Positions 1-5,795 are shown, numbered from the stretch's first letter. The stretch is 5,795 bases of DNA from Pseudomonadota bacterium (GCA_021817875.1 JAKAFQ010000294.1:1-5795), one strand, 5' to 3'. A program made the numbers and translations. The notes: a model not told the origin generated them from the sequence alone.

Positions 1-1
1 G

Positions 2-2179
2 AATAGTCTCAACTTCGTGCCGTATGGCGGTCTCAATGAGACGCCGGGTGCGGCGGCGGCGCAGAACATCACCAATCCGTTTCCGTCCACCAACACCGGG
101 TATCTGATCAATCCAAACAATCCAAATCAGATCACCTATTTGCCGGGCTGCAACGCCGCGGCTCAGGCCAACAACCTGTGCCTCGTTCCCAACCCCAGAG
201 CGCAGCTGCAGCCGTCGACGACTCGTTTCGATCTGCTCGGCAGGTACACGGTGCGTCTGCGCCACGGCATGACTTTGGGTGTACAGGCGTCGTACTTCAA
301 CAGCACTTGGGAGCAGGTCTACAATCAGGGAGGTTTCACCAGCAACGAAACCATGTACCCGGCCGGCTTCTTCGGCGACGTGATGATTCCGGGCGCTCCG
401 TTCAACATCGTGCCGAACCCGCCTCTGACGATCACGGTGCCGGCCAATTATCCGGGCAACCCGTACGGCGCTCCGGCGCCCCTGGTGTACAGCTTTCCGG
501 AACTCGGGCCGCAGAAGATCACATCCGATACCAGCACCGAGCGACTGCTGGCCACCCTGCGGGGCAGAGTCGCGGGTTGGCACCTGAAGCTGCGCCTGGG
601 CGCGATGTACTCGAGGATCATCGAAAAGCAGTACAGCGAGCTCAATGGAATCGCCTTTCAGAACGCGCTCAACAATGGTTACATCCTGAACAGCCTGTCG
701 TCGTCGGCCGCGACCGCGCTGTTCGCTCCGATGATGGAAGCGACGCCGACGAGCCAGCTGGACATAGCGGACATTACGGGAACACACCGGGTGCTGCAGC
801 TGTGGGGCAAGGAGCCGGTGAAAGGCGCGGTCGGCGTGCAGTGGTACAAAGAGGTGCACAATGTTCGGGCACCTCCGGCCTGCGCGGCGGGACTGCAGAT
901 CTGCAATCCGGAATTTGCGATCGGTACGGAACGGGATACATCGGCCTACGCCGAATTGGATGCACCGATCGTCAGGCAGCTCGAGGTGGACAGCAGCGTG
1001 CGCTACGACCAGTATCAGGTCTTCGGCGGTTCGACTTCGGGGTCCGTCGCCACCATGATCACGCCGTTCGCCGGTACGCGCTGGAGGAACTGGGTGAGGC
1101 TGCGGGGCAGCTGGGGCCGTGCCTTCCGGCCGCCAACGGCGGCCGAGGGCGGGTTGTCCGGCATGAACATCCTCTCGGGGTTCGAGGCCGATCCGGTCCT
1201 GTGTCCATCTGCCGTTCCGAGCGGTGCGGCGGCCGGACCGGGCGATTTCCCCAGCCAATGCGCGGTGCCGATTTCAGGTGTCGTGGTTGGCAATACCAAG
1301 CTGCACAACGTCCATTCGACCAACTGGGAGGGCGGCCTGGTGCTGCAGCCGATCCGCCAGGCCAGCCTGTCGTTCAATTATTACAACATTCTGGTGTCAA
1401 ACAGCATTGTCGCCTCATACGTGGCGAGCGGCCTGAACGCGTACACGCAGTTGTTCCGCAGTCCGTCGGTGTCGCTGCCCTATTGCCCGCCCAGCTTCAC
1501 CCAGGGGTGCACGGCGCAGCAATTGGTGAACGCGCAGACATCCGTGGGGCCGATTCTGGCCGCAGTATATCCGTACGTGAATGCATCGAACATCAACACT
1601 TCCGGGTATGACGTCGATTTCGATTTTCACTATGATGCCGGTCGCTACGGCAGATTCAGCGGTGAGGTTCGTTGGACGCACCAGCTGACGTACCGGCTGA
1701 CCGTCGGCGGGGTGAGCTACGAGCTGTCAGGCCAGAACGGTCCCGAGACGGGTACCACGGGCACGGGCAACCCGAAGGATCGGGCCACCCTGACCGTGAG
1801 CTGGGAAAAAGGTCCGCTGGACCTGACCTCCAGTGTGTACTACACGGGGCCGTTCAGCGTGCTGAACTCAGCCGCCGGTCTGACGACCTGCAGTCAGGCG
1901 CTTTCCGGCCTGGGGGCGAAGTTCCTCACCGTGGGGCCCGGCACGCCGAGTTCGTTCTGCAGCGTCAGCCATTTCATCTACACGAATTTCTACGCCAGGT
2001 ATCAGCTGAGTTCGCACTTTGCGGTGCACGCTGCGGTGCAGAACGCCTTCAACGCCCAGCCGCCGCTCGATCTCGCCAGCGCCAATGCGGGCAGCCTGTT
2101 CTACCCGTACAGCTCGGCCTTCGCCCAGGCTGGCGTCGTGGGACGGTTTTTTATTCTCGGCGCGTCGTACACGTTGTGA
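2..2179 (+). CDS. TonB-dependent outer-membrane receptor, C-terminal part (5' end outside window)
   Basis: This is the C-terminal ~725 residues of a TonB-dependent receptor, a 22-strand outer-membrane barrel that imports ligands using TonB energy. The frame is open to the left edge, so the GTG at 17 is an internal Val codon and not a start; the signal peptide, TonB box and plug lie upstream. What is seen: alternating-hydrophobicity strands separated by long Gly/Asn/Pro/Ser-rich loops; the family-typical stretch RGSWGRAFRPPT near 1103-1138; a following block NTKLHNVHSTNWEGGL with strand residues (about 1291-1340) that matches the usual 'L.PE.S..YE.G' region; and a last strand ending GASYTL at the TGA. 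The terminal residue is Leu, where Phe or Trp is usual. It has exactly ten Cys, in five local pairs. Ligand unknown. The downstream aromatic-acid genes suggest an aromatic substrate, but a 423-nt gap with hairpins separates them, so co-transcription is uncertain. The family call is firm and the ligand is a guess. Confidence 0.93.
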   Translation, partial: NSLNFVPYGGLNETPGAAAAQNITNPFPSTNTGYLINPNNPNQITYLPGCNAAAQANNLCLVPNPRAQLQPSTTRFDLLGRYTVRLRHGMTLGVQASYFNSTWEQVYNQGGFTSNETMYPAGFFGDVMIPGAPFNIVPNPPLTITVPANYPGNPYGAPAPLVYSFPELGPQKITSDTSTERLLATLRGRVAGWHLKLRLGAMYSRIIEKQYSELNGIAFQNALNNGYILNSLSSSAATALFAPMMEATPTSQLDIADITGTHRVLQLWGKEPVKGAVGVQWYKEVHNVRAPPACAAGLQICNPEFAIGTERDTSAYAELDAPIVRQLEVDSSVRYDQYQVFGGSTSGSVATMITPFAGTRWRNWVRLRGSWGRAFRPPTAAEGGLSGMNILSGFEADPVLCPSAVPSGAAAGPGDFPSQCAVPISGVVVGNTKLHNVHSTNWEGGLVLQPIRQASLSFNYYNILVSNSIVASYVASGLNAYTQLFRSPSVSLPYCPPSFTQGCTAQQLVNAQTSVGPILAAVYPYVNASNINTSGYDVDFDFHYDAGRYGRFSGEVRWTHQLTYRLTVGGVSYELSGQNGPETGTTGTGNPKDRATLTVSWEKGPLDLTSSVYYTGPFSVLNSAAGLTTCSQALSGLGAKFLTVGPGTPSSFCSVSHFIYTNFYARYQLSSHFAVHAAVQNAFNAQPPLDLASANAGSLFYPYSSAFAQAGVVGRFFILGASYTL

Positions 2180-2218
2180 TCAAGGGGCGCCACGGGATGC
2201 ACTGCCCACCGCGTGGCT

Positions 2219-2255
2219 CGTCAGCTTTGGACATTGAAGTGCATGCAAGCTGACG
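2219..2255 (+). repeat. Inverted repeat, 9-bp perfect stem, 19-nt loop
   Basis: CGTCAGCTT (2219-2227) is the exact reverse complement of AAGCTGACG (2247-2255). The 19-nt loop contains the small palindrome GCATGC (2241-2246). It lies 40 nt after the receptor stop codon. No T-run follows, so it is not a classic intrinsic terminator. It could be an RNA 3'-end structure or a protein-binding dyad. Confidence 0.5.
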
Positions 2256-2270
2256 GTTCGCTTCGAGGTG

Positions 2271-2303
2271 CCGGCGGCGCGTTGAGAACATGCGCGCCGC
2301 CGG
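2271..2303 (+). terminator. Strong GC hairpin downstream of the receptor gene; terminator-like but without U-tract
   Basis: CCGGCGGCGCG (2271-2281) pairs perfectly with CGCGCCGCCGG (2293-2303) around an 11-nt loop. All 11 pairs are G-C, so the RNA hairpin would be very stable. It lies about 90 nt after the receptor stop. The sequence just after it is GC-rich (GTCGCCCGG) with no run of T. It may instead protect a 3' end or assist Rho-dependent termination. Two other pairings overlap it: 2268-2274 with 2308-2314 (GTGCCGG/CCGGCAC), and 2299-2303 with 2308-2312 (GCCGG/CCGGC). The structure is seen directly; the terminator role is inferred. Confidence 0.45.
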
Positions 2304-2345
2304 TCGCCCGGCACGCGAGGGATGCCACGTGGTGCGCAGTGGACC

Positions 2346-2398
2346 GCGCATCACCTGTCTGGGAGGGTGCGAGCTGCAGCTCGACGGGTGATTTGCGC
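2346..2398. repeat. Nested dyad: 14-bp perfect palindrome inside a larger inverted repeat
   Basis: CGAGCTGCAGCTCG at 2370-2383 is a perfect 14-bp palindrome. It is flanked by an imperfect outer inverted repeat: GCGCATCACC (2346-2355) against GGTGATTTGCGC (2387-2398), which pairs fully if two bases bulge. A further 7-bp pair, GTGCGCA (2332-2338) with TGCGCAC (2394-2400), competes for the right arm. It could be an operator or an RNA structure. No regulator gene is in the window to link it to. Confidence 0.4.
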
Positions 2399-2526
2399 AC
2401 AAGGTCCTTCCGAGGCTGCGGTCTGGGCGGCCTGCCTCGTTGGCATCAGGGTGCAGGCCGAAACGACCGCACGCCGCGCCATCTGACCACCAGCTCGGGA
2501 CAACCGCCGACGTGGGGAGGGCACTG

Positions 2527-2543
2527 AAGGTGGACTCGACCTT
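2527..2543. promoter_or_regulatory. 17-nt near-perfect palindrome, candidate operator of the decarboxylase operon
   Basis: AAGGTGGACTCGACCTT is symmetric about C2535. Seven of the eight base pairs match, and only G2532/G2538 breaks the symmetry. It ends 59 nt before the chosen GTG start at 2603. Size and position fit a site for a dimeric repressor or activator of the kind that controls aromatic catabolic operons. The regulator family cannot be told from this site. The symmetry is seen directly; the operator role is inferred. Confidence 0.35.
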
Positions 2544-2588
2544 GTGTGGCGGTCGGCGATCTCCGCTCGACTGCGTGTTCTCCCCAGC

Positions 2589-2594
2589 GAGGAA
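2589..2594 (+). promoter_or_regulatory. Ribosome binding site that fixes the GTG start at 2603
   Basis: GAGGAA ends 8 nt before the GTG at 2603, a good Shine-Dalgarno match and spacing. The farther in-frame GTG at 2546 has no purine-rich stretch at a suitable distance, and the in-frame GTG at 2648 follows CATTGGCGAT with no such site. This decides the start of the first decarboxylase gene. Confidence 0.65.
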
Positions 2595-2602
2595 ATGGAA
2601 AC

Positions 2603-3763
2603 GTGTCCGACTCCACTGAATCGAACGGCTTCGTTGACATTGGCGATGTGCGTCGCGAGGGGGGGCTCGCTCCGGCTTTCGCCAGTGTCGACCGCAACGC
2701 ACCGTACCGGAGAATTGCCACAGAGGAAGCATGGACCTTTCAGGAATTGGTGAACGCGCAGATCAGGCTGTTCGAAGCCGGTGCCCCGGCGGATGATCCA
2801 TCGTTGAATATGGCAGTGAAGTTTTCCCGGCTGCCGGCATTGCAGGCAGAGCTCATGGATCTCGGTGTGGGGCGCATCGCGCGCATGGACGGGCTCGGCA
2901 TCGACATGCAGCTTCTGCTGCTCACGGCACCCGGGGTGCAGGTGCTGGAACCGGCAGAGGCGGCGGCGCTCGCGATGCAGTCGAACGACCTGCTGGCCAC
3001 GGCGTGCGACAGACAGCCTCACCGTCTTGCGGGATGCCTTGCTTTTGCTCCGCAAAATGTACCGGCGGCGGTCAGGGAAATCGAGCGCGGTATGCACAAG
3101 CTCAAACTTGCCGGGGCTGTGGTCAACTCGAACACCCGGGGTCACTATCTCGACGAACAGAGCTATTGGCCGATCCTCGAGGCGCTCGAAGCGTGCGACG
3201 CCGCGCTCTATATACATCCGACGGTACCGCCAGCAGGCATGCATCATCATTACGCGTACCGCGGACTCGAGCGGACTCTTGCCGGATTCGCACATGAAGT
3301 ATGGCTGCATACGATCGGCCTGATTCTCTCCGGCGCGTTCGATCGATTTCCGAGGCTACGGGTCGTCGTCGGCCACATGGGCGAGGCGATGCCATTGCAC
3401 CTCTACCGGTTCGACTGGTGGCAGAGCAACGCGGACGGCATTGCTGGTCTGCGTGGTGGACAGCCGCCGGTTAAGCTCAAACTCAGGATTTCCGAGTACT
3501 TCCGTCGCAACATTTGGATTACCACCAGTGGGCAGGGTTGGGAACCGTCGGTGAAATTTTGTATGAACGTATTGGGGCCCGACCGGGTCTTGTACGCCAT
3601 GGATTATCCGTATCAGCAATCCGCGGACGAACTCGCGGCTTATGACCGGTTCGATATACCACCGGAGCACAAGCGTATGTTGATGCAGACAAACGCCGAA
3701 CGGGTGTTTCGGCTGCATGCGCTCGAGCCGCGTTCCGGAAACCTGTCACGGACGTCTGTATAG
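2603..3763 (+). CDS. LigW-like (5-carboxyvanillate decarboxylase-type) amidohydrolase, probable aromatic acid decarboxylase
   Basis: A 386-residue cytosolic enzyme of the amidohydrolase_2 (PF04909) group, whose characterised relatives remove a ring carboxylate as CO2 using one divalent metal and no oxygen. Visible motifs: RIATEEA (37-43) with Glu41 as first-strand metal ligand; LYIHP with His205; VGHMGEAMP with His258; and LYAMDYPYQ with Asp334. The C-terminal part SGQGWEPSVKFCMNVLG...YAMDYPYQ...TNAERVFRL is, from memory, strikingly like LigW of Sphingobium SYK-6. Ala43 stands where gamma-resorcylate decarboxylases have a second ligand, His; LigW also has Ala there. The GTG start rests on GAGGAA at 2589. 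It leaves about 35 poorly conserved residues before the first strand, without signal-peptide character. A His triplet (214-216) lies in the loop after His205, where substrate contacts are likely. The symporter gene follows after 15 nt. The subfamily is well supported. 5-Carboxyvanillate as the substrate is only one option; another hydroxybenzoate or a related amidohydrolase activity is possible. Confidence 0.88.
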   Translation: MSDSTESNGFVDIGDVRREGGLAPAFASVDRNAPYRRIATEEAWTFQELVNAQIRLFEAGAPADDPSLNMAVKFSRLPALQAELMDLGVGRIARMDGLGIDMQLLLLTAPGVQVLEPAEAAALAMQSNDLLATACDRQPHRLAGCLAFAPQNVPAAVREIERGMHKLKLAGAVVNSNTRGHYLDEQSYWPILEALEACDAALYIHPTVPPAGMHHHYAYRGLERTLAGFAHEVWLHTIGLILSGAFDRFPRLRVVVGHMGEAMPLHLYRFDWWQSNADGIAGLRGGQPPVKLKLRISEYFRRNIWITTSGQGWEPSVKFCMNVLGPDRVLYAMDYPYQQSADELAAYDRFDIPPEHKRMLMQTNAERVFRLHALEPRSGNLSRTSV

Positions 3764-3778
3764 CACAGGCACGCGCCA

Positions 3779-5128
3779 ATGAACTCAAGACAGATAGACG
3801 TGACCGAACTCGTGGACCGGCAGACATTGGGAAAATTCCATTTTGGCCTTTGGCTGTCGTTGTTCCTGATCGTGCTGCTGGACGGTTACGACCTGCTCGC
3901 AGGCGGATTTGCGACGCCGGCGATCATCCGGGCGTGGAGCATTCCACCGGAGGAGATGCGGTATTTCCTGAGCGCCAGCCTGTTTGGCGTGATGTTTGGA
4001 GCGATCTCGCTTGGGCGCATGGGAGACCGGTACGGACGCAAGACCATGATGATCGCGGCCGCCGTGATCTTCGGTGTGGCGACCTTAGGCTGTGCGCTCG
4101 CCGGCGACCTGTACTGGCTGACGGTACTCCGCTTTCTCGCAGGCATCGGCATCGGCGGCGTGATGCCCAATGCAATCGCATTGGCCGCGGAAATGGCTCC
4201 GAAGGGTGCGCAGGCCACGCTGATTACCCTGATGTTCATCGGCACCCCGGTGGGTGGTCTGTTGCCCGGGCCGGTGACGGCGTGGCTGGTGCCTCGGTAC
4301 GGCTGGCCGGTGATTTTCTGGATAGGGGGTTTCCTGCCGCTGGTCATCTCCGTCCTGCTGGCTTTCTTCCTCCCGGAATCGATCCTGTTTCTTGCGCAGG
4401 ACGAACGACGGCGCGCTCGCACCGCGGCAGTCGCGCTGCGTATCGAGCCAACGCTTGAGATCGGAGCCCAGGATCGATTCGTCGTCGAGCGCGTATCGTC
4501 GAAACGGAGAGGGTGGCCCGCTCTGTTTCGAGAGCCGTTTACGCTGATGACGCCGCTGCTGGCGTTGCTGTTCATCATCAATTTCATGGTGCTGTATTTC
4601 ATGGTGAGCTGGATGCCGCAGCTGCTTGATCAGGCAAGCGCTTCACCAACGCTTGGGATATGGGCGACGACGATCTTCGAGGTGGCCGGTGCGGTGGGCG
4701 GGGTGGTTCTGAGCCGTTTTCTCGACAAAGGAGGGCTTGTCTCGGTCGCCGTACTGTTCACCTGCGCCGTGCCGTTGATCGCAGTGACCGGATATGCGGT
4801 GCGCACACCGATGTATCTGATGCTGGCGGCGTTCTTTTCCGGTCTTTGTGTCGTGGGGCTGCAGTTCGGATTGAATGCCACTGCGGGCATCCTATATCCG
4901 ACCGCCATTCGTTCGAACGGTATTGGCTTTGCCTTCGGCGTCGGTCGGCTCGGTGCGGTTGCGGGTCCACTGCTCGGCGGCACATTGATCGCGCTGGGAT
5001 TGCCGATTCAGGAACTCTACGTGCTCGCGGCGCTCCCAATGGCCTTTGGCGCCGTGGCCTGTTACGTGCTGATCCGCGTTGTGAAACGGCACAAGTGCAC
5101 GACTGTAGCGCAGGCTGCCGTGAGCTGA
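3779..5128 (+). CDS. MFS transporter, aromatic acid:H+ symporter (AAHS) family
   Basis: A 449-residue inner-membrane protein, the usual AAHS length (PcaK, BenK and relatives), expected to have 12 membrane helices. It would import an aromatic carboxylate with protons. Visible signatures: LLDGYDL (33-39) in helix 1, matching the DGFD motif whose Asp residues matter in PcaK (Asp35 and Asp38 here); GRMGDRYGRK (79-88) in the loop 2-3 motif A; LRFLAGIGIGGVMPNA (117-132) in helix 4; a basic central cytoplasmic loop after helix 6 (roughly 205-245); LDKGG in loop 8-9; and YPTAIRSNGIGFAFGVGR (373-390) near helices 10-11, strongly typical of AAHS. The ATG at 3779 is 15 nt after the upstream stop and has only a weak site (CAGG, 3766-3769), so translation may be coupled to the upstream gene. 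It sits between two aromatic acid decarboxylase genes, so its cargo is probably their substrate. The family is firm. The substrate is open: gamma-resorcylate, dehydrodivanillate-type and hydroxybenzoate acids are all plausible. Confidence 0.93.
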   Translation: MNSRQIDVTELVDRQTLGKFHFGLWLSLFLIVLLDGYDLLAGGFATPAIIRAWSIPPEEMRYFLSASLFGVMFGAISLGRMGDRYGRKTMMIAAAVIFGVATLGCALAGDLYWLTVLRFLAGIGIGGVMPNAIALAAEMAPKGAQATLITLMFIGTPVGGLLPGPVTAWLVPRYGWPVIFWIGGFLPLVISVLLAFFLPESILFLAQDERRRARTAAVALRIEPTLEIGAQDRFVVERVSSKRRGWPALFREPFTLMTPLLALLFIINFMVLYFMVSWMPQLLDQASASPTLGIWATTIFEVAGAVGGVVLSRFLDKGGLVSVAVLFTCAVPLIAVTGYAVRTPMYLMLAAFFSGLCVVGLQFGLNATAGILYPTAIRSNGIGFAFGVGRLGAVAGPLLGGTLIALGLPIQELYVLAALPMAFGAVACYVLIRVVKRHKCTTVAQAAVS

Positions 5129-5136
5129 TTGTGAAT

Positions 5137-5142
5137 AGGAGG
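5137..5142 (+). promoter_or_regulatory. Consensus Shine-Dalgarno for the second decarboxylase
   Basis: AGGAGG lies 5 nt before the ATG at 5148, in the 19-nt gap after the transporter stop. It is the strongest ribosome binding site in the window. It fixes this start and suggests efficient, independent initiation within the operon. Confidence 0.85.
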
Positions 5143-5147
5143 CTGTC

Positions 5148-5795
5148 ATGCAACACAAAATCGCTTTCGAAGAGCATTGCGCTATCGCAGAGACACTGGA
5201 AGAAACGCGCGCCTTTGCCGGCGACTCGGGCAAGTGGGACGAATTCACCAGGCAGATTCTCGACCTCGGCAATGAGCGCCTGGAGGCCATGGATCGCAAT
5301 GGCATCGGCCTGGCCATCCTGTCGCTGAACGCGCCCGGTGTTCAGGCGATCCTGGATACTCAGCGAGCCATCATGGTGGCGCGAAAAGGCAACGATCATA
5401 TGGCAGAAGCGGTCGCTCGACATCCGGGACGGTACGCCGCTCTGGCTGCGCTGCCGATGCAGGATCCGGACGCCGCGGCGGCGGAACTCACGCGCTGCGT
5501 CAAGACACTGGGTTTCAAGGGCGCGCTGATCAATGGGTTCACGCAGAAGGACGTCCCGGACTCCGCCATTTATTATGACGTTCCGGAGTATCGAAGTTTC
5601 TGGGCGACCGTTGCGCAGCTCGACGTACCGGTTTATCTCCACCCGAGGATGCAAATTCCGACGCGCGCGCAGAACTACCTCGGCCATCCCTGGCTAATGA
5701 GCGCACCCTGGGGCTTTGGCGTCGAAACATCGATTCATGCGCTGCGCCTGTGCGGCTGCGGGCTCTTCGATCAGTATCCGAGCCTGCAGATCGTG
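5148..5795 (+). CDS. Gamma-resorcylate (2,6-dihydroxybenzoate) decarboxylase-like amidohydrolase, N-terminal 216 residues (3' end outside window)
   Basis: The frame is open from the ATG at 5148 to the last base, giving 216 codons of a protein expected to be about 325-350 residues. It belongs to the same amidohydrolase_2 superfamily as the gene at 2603 but to a different subgroup. The N-terminus MQHKIAFEEHCAIAET carries Glu8 and His10, exactly the spacing of the first two metal ligands of Rhizobium gamma-resorcylate decarboxylase. YLHPR supplies the third, His165. The stretches LSLNAPGVQAI (58-68), LPMQDPDAAAAEL (102-114), GALINGF (125-131), GHPWLM (179-184) and ETSIHALRL (193-201) also match that family from memory, and Phe23 and Asn129 fall where its substrate-pocket Phe and Asn are. 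The GHMGE and Asp metal-ligand segments would lie just beyond the edge; the window stops at LQIV. Start set by AGGAGG. Likely reaction: reversible non-oxidative decarboxylation of a hydroxybenzoate, for example gamma-resorcylate to resorcinol. 2,3-Dihydroxybenzoate or salicylate are alternatives. Confidence 0.88.
   Translation, partial: MQHKIAFEEHCAIAETLEETRAFAGDSGKWDEFTRQILDLGNERLEAMDRNGIGLAILSLNAPGVQAILDTQRAIMVARKGNDHMAEAVARHPGRYAALAALPMQDPDAAAAELTRCVKTLGFKGALINGFTQKDVPDSAIYYDVPEYRSFWATVAQLDVPVYLHPRMQIPTRAQNYLGHPWLMSAPWGFGVETSIHALRLCGCGLFDQYPSLQIV

Larger units (their letters stand above)
2180..2602. other. 423-nt intergenic region rich in inverted repeats
   Basis: This stretch lies between the receptor stop codon and the first decarboxylase. 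I see no convincing gene in it. The open frames that cross it have Arg/Pro/Ala-rich, low-information translations and no ribosome binding site. It contains four notable dyads, listed separately, and no clear sigma-70 -35/-10 pair by eye. It probably holds the end of the receptor transcript and the promoter/operator of the decarboxylase-transporter operon. That role is inferred from its position. Confidence 0.7.

Noticed and set aside
17..19. GTG at 17 as the start of the receptor gene
   Set aside because: The frame is open to the window edge and the protein lacks signal peptide and plug here, so the gene clearly begins upstream.
178..1611. A 477-codon open frame on the + strand inside the receptor gene
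   Set aside because: Its translation is Arg/Gly/Gln/Ala-rich with no domain pattern, as expected for the shifted frame of a GC-rich gene. The overlapping frame shows clear TonB-receptor barrel features.
2213..2527. A possible 104-codon gene in the intergenic gap
   Set aside because: GTG start without a convincing ribosome site, runs across the strong hairpins, and the translation is Arg/Gly/Cys-rich and unrecognisable.
2546..2602. Extended start of the first decarboxylase at GTG 2546
   Set aside because: No Shine-Dalgarno at a good distance, whereas GTG 2603 has GAGGAA 8 nt upstream. The extra 19 residues look like non-coding translation.
2400..2602. Sigma-70 promoter before the decarboxylase operon
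   Set aside because: I looked for -35/-10 pairs with 16-18 nt spacing and found none good enough to report. A promoter must exist here or further upstream, but I cannot place it.
2351..3310. A 319-codon open frame on the minus strand, opposite the LigW-like gene and the gap
   Set aside because: Arg/His/Cys-rich translation without recognisable motifs, antisense to a strongly supported enzyme gene.
4758..5687. A 309-codon open frame on the minus strand, opposite the transporter end and the second decarboxylase
   Set aside because: Arg-rich, low-information translation crossing the boundary of two well-supported + strand genes.

Overview
The window reads as part of a Gram-negative chromosome or large plasmid. 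It encodes an outer-membrane TonB-dependent receptor, has a GC content of roughly 60% judged by eye, and starts two genes close to Shine-Dalgarno sequences. All recognisable genes are on the + strand. A TonB-receptor-rich pseudomonadote, such as a sphingomonad or a Steroidobacter/Nevskia-type gammaproteobacterium, would fit. That is an inference from gene content, and nothing here fixes the genus.

Layout. Positions 2-2179 hold the C-terminal part, mostly beta-barrel, of a TonB-dependent receptor whose plug domain lies upstream of the window. Positions 2180-2602 are a 423-nt non-coding gap with several strong inverted repeats: a 9-bp stem at 2219-2255, an 11-bp perfect stem at 2271-2303, a 14-bp palindrome at 2370-2383 and a 17-nt near-palindrome at 2527-2543. 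Then follow three tightly spaced genes. The first is a LigW-like aromatic acid decarboxylase of the amidohydrolase superfamily (2603-3763). The second is an aromatic acid:H+ symporter of the major facilitator superfamily (3779-5128). The third is a second decarboxylase, resembling gamma-resorcylate (2,6-dihydroxybenzoate) decarboxylase, which runs off the right edge (5148-5795). The gaps inside this group are 15 and 19 nt, so one transcript is likely.

How the genes may work together (inference). The receptor could carry an aromatic acid across the outer membrane and the AAHS symporter across the inner membrane. The two metal-dependent decarboxylases could then remove a ring carboxylate without oxidation, giving phenols for ring-cleavage enzymes that may lie downstream. 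The parts resemble those known from 5,5'-dehydrodivanillate/5-carboxyvanillate catabolism in Sphingobium and from gamma-resorcylate catabolism in Rhizobium and Rhodococcus. The combination of one LigW-type and one gamma-resorcylate-type decarboxylase around one transporter is the most interesting point. The true substrate cannot be read from the sequence. No RNA genes, insertion sequences, CRISPR arrays or minus-strand genes were found.
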